The notes: a model not told the origin generated them from the letters alone. A stretch of 64,000 nucleotides of DNA from Colwellia sp. (GCA_013215295.1 JABSOZ010000005.1:186001-250000); one strand, 5' to 3'. Positions 18,818 through 27,476 are shown, counted from the first letter of the stretch. Made by a program: numbers and translations.

Positions 18818-19651
18818 TTATTGTGTTTTGTTTCTGTAGCGTTCTTTTGCTTTTCGCCCTTTTTTGTAAAGTGAATGCCTTAAAAGTCGCCTTAATGCTG
18901 GGAATAAATAGGAGATGGTGGTTAACCAGCCGCTAGAGTTAGGTAATGAAATTTCAACTTTCTCGCCCTTGGCCACACATATGATTGCATCAGTTACTTG
19001 TTGTGGACTACTCATAGGCTGAGAAAATACTATATCTTCTACTTCATCTATTTCAGACATAATGAAGCCAGTATTAATAGGGCCTGGAGAAACAAGCCCG
19101 ACACTTATTCCTGAACCCAGCAATTCATCAGAGAGTGCGTAAGTAAAAGCACGTAAGCCTGATTTAGTCGCTGAATATGTCGCGGCGCCTTGTAATGGCG
19201 TTCGGCCAGCTAAAGAGCCTACGTTTACTATTCCTCCAAAACCACCTTTCGTAATGCTGGTTCGAATATAAGGTAAAGTCAAAGCGGTTAATTCAATGGG
19301 AGCACGTAAATTAACATCAACCATTTTGGCTAATGCTTCAGGCGAGTTATTCTCTACCTCACCGCGTTTATGGTAACCGGCATTATTAATCAGGTAATGT
19401 ATGTCACCAAATTTTTCTTGGGCACTAACGAGCATCTTTTGACAATCAGTAGCATTAGACACATCCATTGCAATAACTAACACGTCAGTGTGAACCGACA
19501 GTTCTTCGCTTATAGCGTCGAGTGCTTGTTGTCCTCTTGCTAATAAAACAAGTTTAGCCTTCATTTTCGCAAATGCTCTAGCGGTTTCTGCACCCACTCC
19601 CGCTGATGCACCCGTGATGATGACTGTTTTACCGTGAAAATGTTTTGTCAT
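18818..19651 (-). CDS. Short-chain dehydrogenase/reductase
   Basis: This is a 277-residue NAD(P)-dependent oxidoreductase. The cofactor motif TGASAGVGAETA is at about residues 13-24, NNAGYH at about 90, and the catalytic Ser with the YSATK pair in the mid-region. The C-terminal extension (YLFPALRRLLRHSLYKKG) resembles membrane-associated SDRs of the DltE/SDR-family type. The substrate is unknown. It is divergent from a crotonase gene across 93 bp that contain two palindromes, which suggests shared control in lipid or acyl-CoA metabolism. Confidence 0.85.
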   Translation of the reverse strand: MTKHFHGKTVIITGASAGVGAETARAFAKMKAKLVLLARGQQALDAISEELSVHTDVLVIAMDVSNATDCQKMLVSAQEKFGDIHYLINNAGYHKRGEVENNSPEALAKMVDVNLRAPIELTALTLPYIRTSITKGGFGGIVNVGSLAGRTPLQGAATYSATKSGLRAFTYALSDELLGSGISVGLVSPGPINTGFIMSEIDEVEDIVFSQPMSSPQQVTDAIICVAKGEKVEISLPNSSGWLTTISYLFPALRRLLRHSLYKKGRKAKERYRNKTQ

Positions 19652-19698
19652 TTAAATGCTTCCTGTTTTATTAGATTTTATTATTTTCATTTACATCT

Positions 19699-19710
19699 CT
19701 TGTCGACAAG
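19699..19710. promoter_or_regulatory. 12-bp perfect palindrome in the SDR/crotonase divergent region
   Basis: CTTGTCGACAAG is fully self-complementary. It lies 4 bp from the larger hairpin at 19714-19744, about 48 bp upstream of the SDR start on the minus strand. It is a plausible operator. Confidence 0.4.
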
Positions 19711-19713
19711 GTT

Positions 19714-19744
19714 ACTTTACCTCTGGTCGAACCAGAGGTAAAGT
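19714..19744. promoter_or_regulatory. Perfect 14-bp inverted repeat abutting the crotonase start codon
   Basis: Arms ACTTTACCTCTGGT and ACCAGAGGTAAAGT flank a 3-base CGA loop. The right arm ends at the base before the ATG at 19745 and contains the only good Shine-Dalgarno sequence (AGAGG, 19734-19738). In RNA the hairpin would mask the ribosome site; in DNA it is an ideal dimer operator. Confidence 0.8.
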
Positions 19745-20554
19745 ATGCCAGAACAAACTGTATTATTAACGATTGAAAATAACATCGCTTATGTAGCACT
19801 TAACCGTGCAGAGAAACATAACGCTATTGATATGAACATGTTTCACCATCTTGACAAAATAATTAAACAATTACAAAAAGATAAAACTATTCGCGCAGTA
19901 ATAGTACACGGTGAAGGTGTTGATTTTTGTAGTGGTTTAGATGTGAAATCAGTGATGAAAGCGCCTTTTAATATGTTAAAGCTACTTTTTAAGTGGCTTC
20001 CTGGCCAATCTAATTTAGCGCAACGTGTGTCAACAGGTTGGCGTAAAGTGCCAGTACCTGTGATCATGGCCTTACATGGAAGAGTGTGGGGCGGTGGTTT
20101 ACAGATAGCCTTAGGTGGCGATTTTCGTTTTGTTGAACCGACAGCTACTTTATCTATTCTTGAAGCAAGGTGGGGATTAATCCCTGATATGGGTGGGACT
20201 TTAGCACTTAAAGAACACTTTCCCGCTGATCAAGCCAAGCTGCTTGCGATGACAGGAAAAGAGATTACGGCAGAACAAGCGCTTCAATATAACTTGGTCA
20301 CCGAAATATCTTCTGATCCCATAGCTTCGGCAAAGAGACTTGCAGAGTCACTTTGCCAACAATCACCTGATGCTGTTGCTGGTGTCAAAAAGCTATACAA
20401 CAAAGTCTGGTGGCGCAGTGACCGTTATACTTTAGCGCGCGAAACTTTTTATCAATTAAAAGTCATACTGAGTAAAAATCAAAAGATAAAAAGCTATAAT
20501 CAAACCCATGAAAAAGAACAAGCTAAACCGTTTAAAAATAGACGTTTTTGGTAG
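19745..20554 (+). CDS. Crotonase / enoyl-CoA hydratase-isomerase family protein
   Basis: This is a 269-residue crotonase-fold protein. The oxyanion-hole segments are visible (FCSGLDVK at about 60 and GRVWGGGLQIALGGDFR at about 116). The second active-site region reads WGLIPDMGG, with Asp where classic hydratases have Glu, as in many isomerase- or hydrolase-type members. The last about 25 residues are basic and polar. The start codon is fixed by the AGAGG site inside the hairpin directly upstream. It is divergent from the SDR gene. The acyl-CoA substrate is unknown. Confidence 0.85.
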   Translation: MPEQTVLLTIENNIAYVALNRAEKHNAIDMNMFHHLDKIIKQLQKDKTIRAVIVHGEGVDFCSGLDVKSVMKAPFNMLKLLFKWLPGQSNLAQRVSTGWRKVPVPVIMALHGRVWGGGLQIALGGDFRFVEPTATLSILEARWGLIPDMGGTLALKEHFPADQAKLLAMTGKEITAEQALQYNLVTEISSDPIASAKRLAESLCQQSPDAVAGVKKLYNKVWWRSDRYTLARETFYQLKVILSKNQKIKSYNQTHEKEQAKPFKNRRFW

Positions 20555-20659
20555 ATATACTTGTTACTATTCAAAAAAAGTTTTATTCCGTTTCAAAAAT
20601 AAATCCCATGATTTTTAATGATAACGGGTATATGTAAAAATATAAATATTAGGAAAAGT

Positions 20660-21550
20660 ATGTATCCCATTGAATATATCGAGCCAGTTTTTCGTCCACC
20701 CAGTGAATGGAAAAGTTTAATTTTACAAGTTACAAATGGTTGCTCTTATAACAAGTGTACTTTTTGCGATATGTATACAGCAGAGAATAAAAAATTCCGT
20801 CCGAAAAAAACAAATGAGATAGAACAAGAGCTAATAAAAATAGTTAATTCTGGTTTATCCGTAAGTCGTGTCTTTCTAGCTGATGGCGATGCGATGATGT
20901 TGCCATTTAATCGCCTAAAAGAAATTCTATTGCTAATAAAAGAATATTTACCCAATGTAAATCGGGTAGCCAGTTATTGTTTACCAAGAAATTTAACTAA
21001 TAAAACAGTTGAACAATTAACTGAGTTGAACAGTCTAGGCTTGTCTTTGCTTTATATAGGTTGTGAAAGTGGTGATGATAAAGTCCTAGAATTGATTGAA
21101 AAAGGTGAAACGTATCAAAGTTCACTCATTGCTTTAAATAAAATAAAGCAGGCTGGAATGAAAAGCTCGGTAATGATTTTAAATGGCTTAGGTGGTCCAG
21201 AGTATTCTAAGCAACATGCTATTGAATCAGCAAAATTAATGAATGATGCTCAACCTGATTATTTATCAACGCTAGTTGTTTCTTTTCCATTTGGTGAAGA
21301 AAAATTTAGTGCTAATTTTAATGGTAGTTTTCGACAATTAACCCAGTTTGAGTTGTTTGAAGAAATGGCTTTATTGTTATCTCATTTAGAATTAGACAAA
21401 ACGATATTCCGTTCAGATCATGCTTCTAACTACCTCAGCCTGAAAGGTATTTTAGGTAAAGACAAAGCTAAGCTCCTTGCTCAAGTTAATACCGCATTAA
21501 CATCCCCTGATATGGCCAATTTACGTCAGGAATGGCAGCGAGGACTATAG
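20660..21550 (+). CDS. Radical SAM protein
   Basis: This is a protein of about 296 residues. The [4Fe-4S] cluster motif is CSYNKCTFC, the CxxxCxxC form (about residues 28-36 from the chosen start). It is followed by GDAMMLPF and YIGCESGDD, typical of the Elp3/B12-less radical SAM oxidoreductases (COG1032-like). I chose the ATG at 20660 because AGGA precedes it; an ATG at 20618 gives 14 unconserved residues. The reaction is unknown. Similar stand-alone proteins in other bacteria are annotated only as radical SAM proteins. Confidence 0.85.
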   Translation: MYPIEYIEPVFRPPSEWKSLILQVTNGCSYNKCTFCDMYTAENKKFRPKKTNEIEQELIKIVNSGLSVSRVFLADGDAMMLPFNRLKEILLLIKEYLPNVNRVASYCLPRNLTNKTVEQLTELNSLGLSLLYIGCESGDDKVLELIEKGETYQSSLIALNKIKQAGMKSSVMILNGLGGPEYSKQHAIESAKLMNDAQPDYLSTLVVSFPFGEEKFSANFNGSFRQLTQFELFEEMALLLSHLELDKTIFRSDHASNYLSLKGILGKDKAKLLAQVNTALTSPDMANLRQEWQRGL

Positions 21551-21636
21551 AGTCTGTATTAAAGTGTGTGACTGCTCATAATGATTGATATTACTAATCA
21601 CCGAATGAGATTGACCACTGATGATCAATTTTGCCA

Positions 21637-21794
21637 CAGACTGTGTAAAAATTCCTAGCCTGAAATATTTTTGCAACGCTATGCAAAATACACATCACTT
21701 TGATAACAAGCTTACTTCAGAATTTAAGTTACAGAACTTTATCTAGGTAATTTCGCCTAACTTTGCCAGTTCAAAAAAGTTTTCACACAGGCTG
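21637..21794. mobile_element. Possible 158-bp MITE-like element
   Basis: The ends CAGACTGTGTAAAAATTC (21637-21654) and, inverted, CAGCCTGTGTGAAAACTT (21777-21794) match at 14 of 18 positions. Both are flanked outside by GCCA (21633-21636 and 21795-21798), which fits a 4-bp target duplication. There is no ORF inside. A further stem (AGCT, then AGGTTTT) lies at 21807-21836. It occupies the otherwise empty 498-bp gap between the radical SAM gene and merR. Confidence 0.45.
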
Positions 21795-22008
21795 GCCACT
21801 TTGAATAGCTAAGGTTTTTAAACCAAAACCTCAGCTCTAGGTTTGTAAACGGTCATAAATTGCGAGTTAAAATACTATATCTAGCAATCACTATGAGCAC
21901 AAATCGGTCGTTAGCAAGATATCCTGAGATGATCACTTTGTGCGCTAATAGGAAGCTATGAACTTGTCAATCCTAATGTCTGCTTCAGGCATTCAGGTAA
22001 AATAGAAT

Positions 22009-22033
22009 AATGGTATGATAGTACCTATTATTT
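22009..22033. promoter_or_regulatory. Possible operator/promoter of merR
   Basis: AATAATGGTA and TACCTATTATT form an imperfect inverted repeat around TGATAG, about 16-40 bp before the merR ATG. This location suits autoregulation. Confidence 0.4.
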
Positions 22034-22048
22034 AAGTTGGATCAGTAA

Positions 22049-22426
22049 ATGAAAACCATCGGAAAGCTAGCTAAAGAGTTAGATATTAGTGTAGAGACAA
22101 TTCGCTTTTATGAACGTAAGGGATTAATTAAACAGCCTTTGAAGCCAGAAAATGGCTACCGCCTCTATAGTATTACCATTGCGGATCAACTTAAATTTAT
22201 TTTAAAATCCAAAGCATTGGGATTTACGCTCAATGAAATCGCGTCTCTTATGTCACTCAGCGGAAACTGTGCTGATGTTGAGTCAATGGGATTGAAAAAG
22301 CTTCAGCTTATTTGCGATAAAATCACCGACTTACAGCGATTAGAAAAGGTGATTCAGGAAATGACAGACTCCTGTAAATCAAATCAAGATCCTAATACCT
22401 GTCCTATTATCAATGCATTAAAATAA
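22049..22426 (+). CDS. merR: Mercury-responsive transcriptional regulator MerR
   Basis: This is a 125-residue MerR-family activator. The N-terminal winged helix-turn-helix (IGKLAKELDISVETIRFYERKG) and the dimerisation helix are typical. Cysteines 74, 109 and 118 reproduce the 35- and 9-residue spacing of the Hg(II) ligands of Tn501 MerR (Cys82, Cys117, Cys126), which identifies the metal. It is followed by a mer-type operator and merC. The gene is transcribed in the same direction as the operon it controls, unlike the divergent arrangement of Tn21/Tn501. Confidence 0.9.
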   Translation: MKTIGKLAKELDISVETIRFYERKGLIKQPLKPENGYRLYSITIADQLKFILKSKALGFTLNEIASLMSLSGNCADVESMGLKKLQLICDKITDLQRLEKVIQEMTDSCKSNQDPNTCPIINALK

Positions 22427-22429
22427 TGA

Positions 22430-22461
22430 TTGACTCCGTACCAATGTACGGGGTTTAAACT
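22430..22461 (+). promoter_or_regulatory. MerR-type promoter/operator of merC
   Basis: TTGACT (22430-22435) is followed by the dyad ACTCCGTAC, CAAT, GTACGGGGT and a -10 of TTAAAC or TAAACT after 19-20 bp. The long spacer with the dyad inside is the hallmark of MerR-activated promoters. It starts 3 bp after the merR stop codon. Confidence 0.85.
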
Positions 22462-22488
22462 ACCTGAAAAAGACTCAGGTATTTAGTT

Positions 22489-22878
22489 ATGATTAACAAA
22501 TTTTTGGATAAAGTTGGCTCTGGAGGGGTTTGGTTAGCTGCACTAAGCTGTACCGCTTGTTTTCCTGCTCTAGGTTCTCTAGCCTCTGCTTTTGGGCTTG
22601 GTTTCCTCTCTCATTTTGAAGGGGTAGCAGTCAACATATTATTACCTTCGTTTGCTACCCTCGCATTGCTAGTCAATTTGTATAACTGGTATCAAAATAA
22701 AGATTTAATGAGAGGCATATTAAGTGTGATTGGCCCTATAGCGGTACTTTTGACACTTTATCCATTGTGGCAATACGAATGGAGCACTTACCTATTTTAT
22801 TCAGGTATCACTTTGATGGTGGTTATGTCTATTACCGATATTGTAAAACCTGTTAAGGGGCCTATATGCAAACTATAG
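22489..22878 (+). CDS. merC: Mercury transporter MerC
   Basis: This is a 129-residue inner-membrane protein with four hydrophobic segments. The segment ALSCTACFPALGSLASAFGLGFL in the first span carries the Cys pair that binds Hg(II) in MerC, and the overall pattern follows Tn21 MerC. It brings Hg(II) to the cytoplasm, normally for MerA. No merA, merT or merP is visible in the window. Its last 13 bases overlap the next gene, so the two are translationally coupled. Confidence 0.88.
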   Translation: MINKFLDKVGSGGVWLAALSCTACFPALGSLASAFGLGFLSHFEGVAVNILLPSFATLALLVNLYNWYQNKDLMRGILSVIGPIAVLLTLYPLWQYEWSTYLFYSGITLMVVMSITDIVKPVKGPICKL

Positions 22879-23084
22879 AACTAGAATCTAAAATTACTTG
22901 TCCTGAATGCGGATTTAGCAAAGTTGAGACTATGCCAACAAATGCTTGCCAGTGGTATTACGAATGCGAGAAATGTAAAACACTGCTCAAGCCACTTAGA
23001 GGTGATTGTTGTGTTTTTTGCTCTTATGCTACGGTTAAATGCCCACCTATTCAAGAAGGTGAAAGTTGCTGTAATAAGTCATAA
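22866..23084 (+). CDS. GDCCVxC-domain protein (mer-associated cysteine-rich protein)
   Basis: This is a 72-residue cysteine-rich protein with CPEC, CEKC and the family motif GDCCVFCSY, ending ESCC. In other genomes the family often accompanies MerC-type transporters, and some members carry selenocysteine at the first motif Cys; here it is an ordinary TGT codon. The likely role is metal (Hg) binding or handover. It overlaps merC by 13 nt and ends 108 bp before the recombinase relic. Confidence 0.85.
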   Translation: MQTIELESKITCPECGFSKVETMPTNACQWYYECEKCKTLLKPLRGDCCVFCSYATVKCPPIQEGESCCNKS

Positions 23085-23144
23085 CTTATCAATGTTTGTT
23101 TTTTGTACTGAAAAGACATACTAATACAGTTACGTGAATGACTA

Positions 23145-23162
23145 CTTTGGTGGCGTAGATGC
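23145..23162. repeat. Copy of the recombinase-linked GC-rich 18-mer (diverged)
   Basis: TTTGGTGGCGTAGATGCC matches 13 of 18 bases of the repeats at 37042-37059 and 41604-41621. It lies 30 bp beyond the 3' end of the recombinase, exactly as at 37 kb. Confidence 0.4.
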
Positions 23163-23192
23163 CAGACACCCATTATGGATCAGGCACATTAT

Positions 23193-23815
23193 CTAAGAAT
23201 CTATACTTTTTGAAATCTCAAGAGCATCATCGACCTCTATCCCTAAATATCTGACAGTGCTTTCAAACTTTCGATGACCTAACAATAATTGGCATGCTCT
23301 CAAGTTTTTAGTTTTTTTGTATATCAATGAAAGTTTAGTTCTTCTCATCGTATGAGTCCCGTAATGAGTTTGATCTAAACCAATCATGGAAACCCAACCA
23401 TCAACAATTCTTCCATACTGATGTGTTGATAGATGTTCTGACGAATGAAGGCGAGATTTAAACAAATAATCGTTTTGGCTTACTTGAAATATGTAATCAA
23501 AGATTGAATTAATTTATGTGTGTTTTCGGTAAGTTCAAATTGAACAGACAATCCTGTCTTTTTTTGAACAATAATAGCTCTCGGCTGAATCGTTTTGCCG
23601 TGGGCAATATCCCTTATTTTTAAAATTACTAAATCACATCCTCTTAATTTACTATCGATAGCAAGGTTAAAAAGTGCAAGGTCTCTTATATTATTTACTC
23701 ATTCTAGTCTGATTCGGATTGCCCAAATTTGTTGTAGCTTAAGTGGTCATTTTTGCCCAACAATTTTGTTTTTGTTCCAAGGCTCTGTTGGGTTATAAAC
23801 GGTTAATGAAAACAT
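23193..23815 (-). pseudogene. Decayed tyrosine recombinase/integrase
   Basis: The last 90 codons are intact and carry the catalytic C-terminus: GTHTMRRTK (Arg), LLLGHRK (His) and the nucleophile Tyr in TVRYLG. Upstream, in the same strand but another frame, I can read WAIRIRLE, RDLALFNLAIDSKLRGCDL and QFELTENTH, the normal N-terminal half. It is interrupted by two TGA codons, one most likely a former Trp in a QKWPLK-type sequence, and by a frameshift near 23475-23495. The likely original start is ATG at 23815. It is a close relative of the truncated copy at 37089-37487. The gene is dead. Confidence 0.85.
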
Positions 23816-24016
23816 GATAGTTTTACCGTTATTAATGGAGAACTAAGTATGGTTTATTGTGAGCTTCAAGCTCATTATAGCTGCCCGTGGGAGTCCATCT
23901 CAGAACGCTAACTTATACCATAAAAGTGTGTTGTTATTTTAACATTTGGCGATAAAATCATAAGTTTTTGAAGATTAAAAACTTGAAAACTATGCAATTT
24001 TCAACGTTACAAAAAT

Positions 24017-24050
24017 AAAAAGCCTGTTTGATTACTCAAAGCAGACTTTT
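24017..24050 (-). terminator. Terminator of the dipeptidase gene
   Basis: On the minus strand AAAAGTCTGCTTTGA pairs with TCAAACAGGCTTTT (two mismatches) and is followed by TATTTTT. The gap 23816-24016 otherwise holds only a short 20-codon ORF (23850-23912) with no recognisable product. Confidence 0.75.
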
Positions 24051-24077
24051 GTTATTGATTTAACCAATCATCTTTAT

Positions 24078-25370
24078 TTAGCCTTTGGCTTGAATTTCCT
24101 TGGCAACTTTTTGCACATCATCAAGTACTCGTAATAAATTTTCACCCCAAAGTTTTTCAATATCTTGCGCATTATAACCACGTTTTACCAGCTCTAAGGT
24201 GACATTAAATGTTTCAGAAGCATCATTCCAGCCATTGATACCACCGCCACCATCAAAATCAGAGCTGATCCCGACATGACCAATACCGATAAGTTTTACC
24301 ATGTAATCAATGTGGTCGACAAAATCGCTAACGTTAACTTGTTCAATCGTATCACTGATCGCATCAATCTCCGATTGTGCTTGTACGCTAATTGCATCAT
24401 ATAAATCCCAATATTCATCTAACTTATTCGCGGATAATGCTTTTCTCTCTTTTTTAGTTAAAATCTTTGCCCCTTGCGCTAAAGCAAATTTTTGGTAAAT
24501 ATTAAATTTAACTTTGGCAAAGTTTTTAGATTTTTCGCCATCAATATATGAACGAAATGCAACGGTTTGTACCACTCCTCCATTTTCCTTAAGGGCAAGT
24601 AACTCTTCATCATCAAGATTTCTACTGTGATCATACATTGCTCGGCTGGCAGAATGAGAGGCGATAACCGGGGCTTTTGATAATGCCATCATCTGCATAT
24701 TAGCGGTTTTTGATGGATGAGAAATATCAACCATAATGCCCCATTTGTTCATCTCAACAAGCACTTGTTTACCTAAATCACTTAAACCGTTATGAAGCCA
24801 TTTCTTATCTTTATCACCAGTATTTGAATCACTTAATTGGCTATGACCATTGTGTGCTAATGACATATATCGAGCGCCAAGGTCGTAGAATTTTTTTACA
24901 TTAGAGATATCAGTACCGATAGGGTAACCATTTTCAACACCTATCATCGCGACTTTTTTACCACTTTTTAAAATACGGCGAACATCATCAGAGGAGAGAG
25001 CTAATTCAATTTGATCGGGGGCGATTTCTTTGGTTAAACGATGAATGGAGTTAAATTTCTCCATTGCCTTTTTATGTGCATTATTAAAGCCTGCTTCGTT
25101 AAGCTCACCTTGACCGGTATAAACAATTAACCATGAAACATCTAATCCACCTTCTTTCATTTTAGGGAGATTAACTTGGCTTTTTAAACGCATGGTATAG
25201 TTTTTATCTTCAACAAAGTTAGCGTTGCTAAAATCATTGTGGGTATCGAGCACGATGGCCTTTTCATGAATAATTTTTGCTTGTTCTTCTAAAGATAATT
25301 TTGGTGTGTCATTGAAACATCCAGATAAAGCAAATGTGGCTAAGGTGATAAGAGATAATTTAAACGTCAT
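24078..25370 (-). CDS. Membrane dipeptidase (M19 family) lipoprotein
   Basis: This is a 430-residue zinc dipeptidase of the renal-dipeptidase family with a lipoprotein signal (lipobox LSGC, Cys18), so it is probably periplasm-facing and lipid-anchored. Metal-binding features are present: LDTHNDFSN near the start (His-x-Asp), the bridging Glu in MIGVENGYPIG, MVDISHPS and IASHSASRA for the later His ligands, and SDFDGGG. It cleaves dipeptides, including some D-amino-acid-containing ones. It has its own terminator and a 645-bp upstream gap, so it looks monocistronic. Confidence 0.92.
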   Translation of the reverse strand: MTFKLSLITLATFALSGCFNDTPKLSLEEQAKIIHEKAIVLDTHNDFSNANFVEDKNYTMRLKSQVNLPKMKEGGLDVSWLIVYTGQGELNEAGFNNAHKKAMEKFNSIHRLTKEIAPDQIELALSSDDVRRILKSGKKVAMIGVENGYPIGTDISNVKKFYDLGARYMSLAHNGHSQLSDSNTGDKDKKWLHNGLSDLGKQVLVEMNKWGIMVDISHPSKTANMQMMALSKAPVIASHSASRAMYDHSRNLDDEELLALKENGGVVQTVAFRSYIDGEKSKNFAKVKFNIYQKFALAQGAKILTKKERKALSANKLDEYWDLYDAISVQAQSEIDAISDTIEQVNVSDFVDHIDYMVKLIGIGHVGISSDFDGGGGINGWNDASETFNVTLELVKRGYNAQDIEKLWGENLLRVLDDVQKVAKEIQAKG

Positions 25371-25575
25371 GTGTTGTCCTTATTATTTTTGTTTTTTCGT
25401 TATTATTTTAATGAGTTTATGATGTTGATTAAATATTTTCAGTAATTTTCGACGAAATAATTGTTTATAAAGATTGATTGTTAAATTAAATTTTAATTAA
25501 TTTCAACCTTTTCGCAAAAGTAATGTATTAATAACTCAAGTTTCGGAGGGCGATTTTATCCAATAAAAGTGAACT

Positions 25576-25797
25576 CTATTTCCTCTTTTCGTCAGGTACA
25601 CTATCAATTTGCATGACTTGCTTAAAAAAATCAATTACCGTTTGTTCAATTTTGTCTAGCACATCAAATTAATCAACGCTTATTAAATTACCCAATTCAT
25701 TTACTGCCAAAGCAATTAAGGCTTTAAATAAGCCCCATAATTTACTGTCAAACAATTTGTTGGCGAATGACGGCAATGGTGGCTTAGTTACCTGTCA
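25576..25797 (-). pseudogene. Possible decayed ORF of unknown family
   Basis: On the minus strand one frame reads about 70 codons (PPLPSFANKLF, KLWGLFKALIALAVNELGN, then DVLDKIEQTVIDFFKQVM) with a single internal TAA and a terminal TAG. Composition looks coding, but I do not recognise the family and see no start. It sits in the 645-bp gap between the dipeptidase and esterase genes; the rest of the gap holds only a G8 run at 25925-25932. Confidence 0.3.
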
Positions 25798-26015
25798 TGA
25801 TAAAAGCCGACCTATATCTTCTGAATGCTCTTAATTGCTTAATAACAGGGTAATATTCTATACCATTGTAAAGCTATCAATGGTACAGAAAGTATAAATA
25901 TTGCGATTAAAAAAACTTCTATTATGGGGGGGGATAATCATAGATATTATCTTAGATACAAACTGACAGCTTTCGTTTTTGATAAGCTGAAATTATACGT
26001 GGTTACCATAAATAG

Positions 26016-27266
26016 TTATATCGGAGTGCCGCCAACTAATTTAACGTTTTCTAGCCTCGTTACATGCCTTTTAAAGAAGACTAAATTGCGAGATGATAAC
26101 TCTTCAGCCAGAGCAACTGCTTTTTTATAAATTGTTAATGCTTTGCTGGGCTTTTTAATATCTTCATAGGCTTGTGCTAGTGCGTTTAATGCGCGAAATG
26201 ACTTCTGATGGCTCAGCGCATTTGCTTCAAGTATTTCCAACGCTTTAGATTCATGCCCATCACCAAAGATGGCAAAGGCAAGGTTTATCATCGTCATACT
26301 GGGTACTTCTGCTGACACAGCGTATTTAATGGCTCGTTTACTATAATACTCTTTTAAATTCTGTAACCCACCTCGCTGTGTATAGTCTTCAAATCCAGAG
26401 TAAGTTGGCGCTTGATAATCAGAAAATACATATGACAAGCCCGCATAAAGTGTCAAATAAGGTGTCGTCATATGAACTTGTTTAGGAAGTGGGCTGTAAT
26501 GCCAAGTCAGCTTGTTAACAGTTTTTTTCTTCATTAAATCAAGAAATTTATTTAGTGCATCAGTCGCACTTTTTCCTTCTGCTATCTCATTACCAAAGGA
26601 TAAATAAAGCGATTTAATGGATTCATTTTCAATGTTTTCCAATTTTTTGTATTTTGCTATCAGTTCAGAATCATTACTTTGAATCGTTGGGCTAGCTGCT
26701 ATGTAGTTATCAAATAAATCTGCTTGAGATACAAGCGTATTCAAAGTGAAGGCTCCAGCCATGGAGTGACCAAAAAGTGTTTTATGGTCAGAGGTTCTAT
26801 ATTGGTTGTTTATCAGGGTAAAAACCTCATCTTTGATGAATTGAAGAAAATTTTCTCTGCCACTGGAAAGATCACGTCTTCTTGTTCCTCTATTATTTTT
26901 AATCGCAACAATAATACTCTGTGGCATCAAGGATTCGTTTTGTAAAATATCTTCTGCAATTACGGCATGAGGAAAATGCCTATTACCGTCTAACAAATAC
27001 AATACTGAGTATCGTTTTTGTGAGCTGTCATAATCTTCAGGTAAATGAACTAATAACTCTCTATCCTCAGCAAGAATAGATGAACGCATTTTAATTATTG
27101 AGTAAGGTTTTTTTAGTGAACGGTCTTCTGTTGAAATAAGCCTGCTAGTTCCCGGTTCATTTATATTAGATGGTATCGCTTTATTGGCAATAGCTGAAAT
27201 AGAGAATGATAGTGAAATGAGTAAAAGGCAACTCACCTTAAAATGCTTTATTGATTGCTTGTACAT
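26016..27266 (-). CDS. IroE/Fes-like esterase (alpha/beta hydrolase) with TPR-like C-terminus
   Basis: This is a 416-residue secreted hydrolase. The signal peptide covers residues 1-27. The putative esterase fold spans about 50-290, with YSVLYLLDGNRHF, the nucleophile in GHSMAG and the late His in KQVHMTT. Residues about 320-405 contain helical TPR-like repeats (ALEILEANALSHQKSFRALNALAQAYED). The family includes siderophore and acyl esterases. It has a full-length relative at 35029-36270. It is divergent from a CadC-type membrane regulator across 210 bp, which suggests that the regulator controls it. Confidence 0.8.
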   Translation of the reverse strand: MYKQSIKHFKVSCLLLISLSFSISAIANKAIPSNINEPGTSRLISTEDRSLKKPYSIIKMRSSILAEDRELLVHLPEDYDSSQKRYSVLYLLDGNRHFPHAVIAEDILQNESLMPQSIIVAIKNNRGTRRRDLSSGRENFLQFIKDEVFTLINNQYRTSDHKTLFGHSMAGAFTLNTLVSQADLFDNYIAASPTIQSNDSELIAKYKKLENIENESIKSLYLSFGNEIAEGKSATDALNKFLDLMKKKTVNKLTWHYSPLPKQVHMTTPYLTLYAGLSYVFSDYQAPTYSGFEDYTQRGGLQNLKEYYSKRAIKYAVSAEVPSMTMINLAFAIFGDGHESKALEILEANALSHQKSFRALNALAQAYEDIKKPSKALTIYKKAVALAEELSSRNLVFFKRHVTRLENVKLVGGTPI

Positions 27267-27476
27267 AGGTATCCTGCTGAGTGAAAGTTGAGGTAAGCAA
27301 TTTTGCAGATACTTTAATACTTCACAAGATCAAGCGGCTGATCATTAGCTGATTAAAAAGCTGATTTTAACCTGATGCTTTTGATAATTAGCTGTGCTGG
27401 CGTCTGTATATGATTTTGTCCACTCAATATCATGGTAATTTAGTGCCAACTTTTAAAACCTAACTTGGGGTGATCG

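Noticed and set aside
25925-25932. Run of eight Gs as a phase-variation tract
   Set aside because: It lies in non-coding DNA about 85 bp past the esterase stop codon and cannot switch a frame or an evident promoter.
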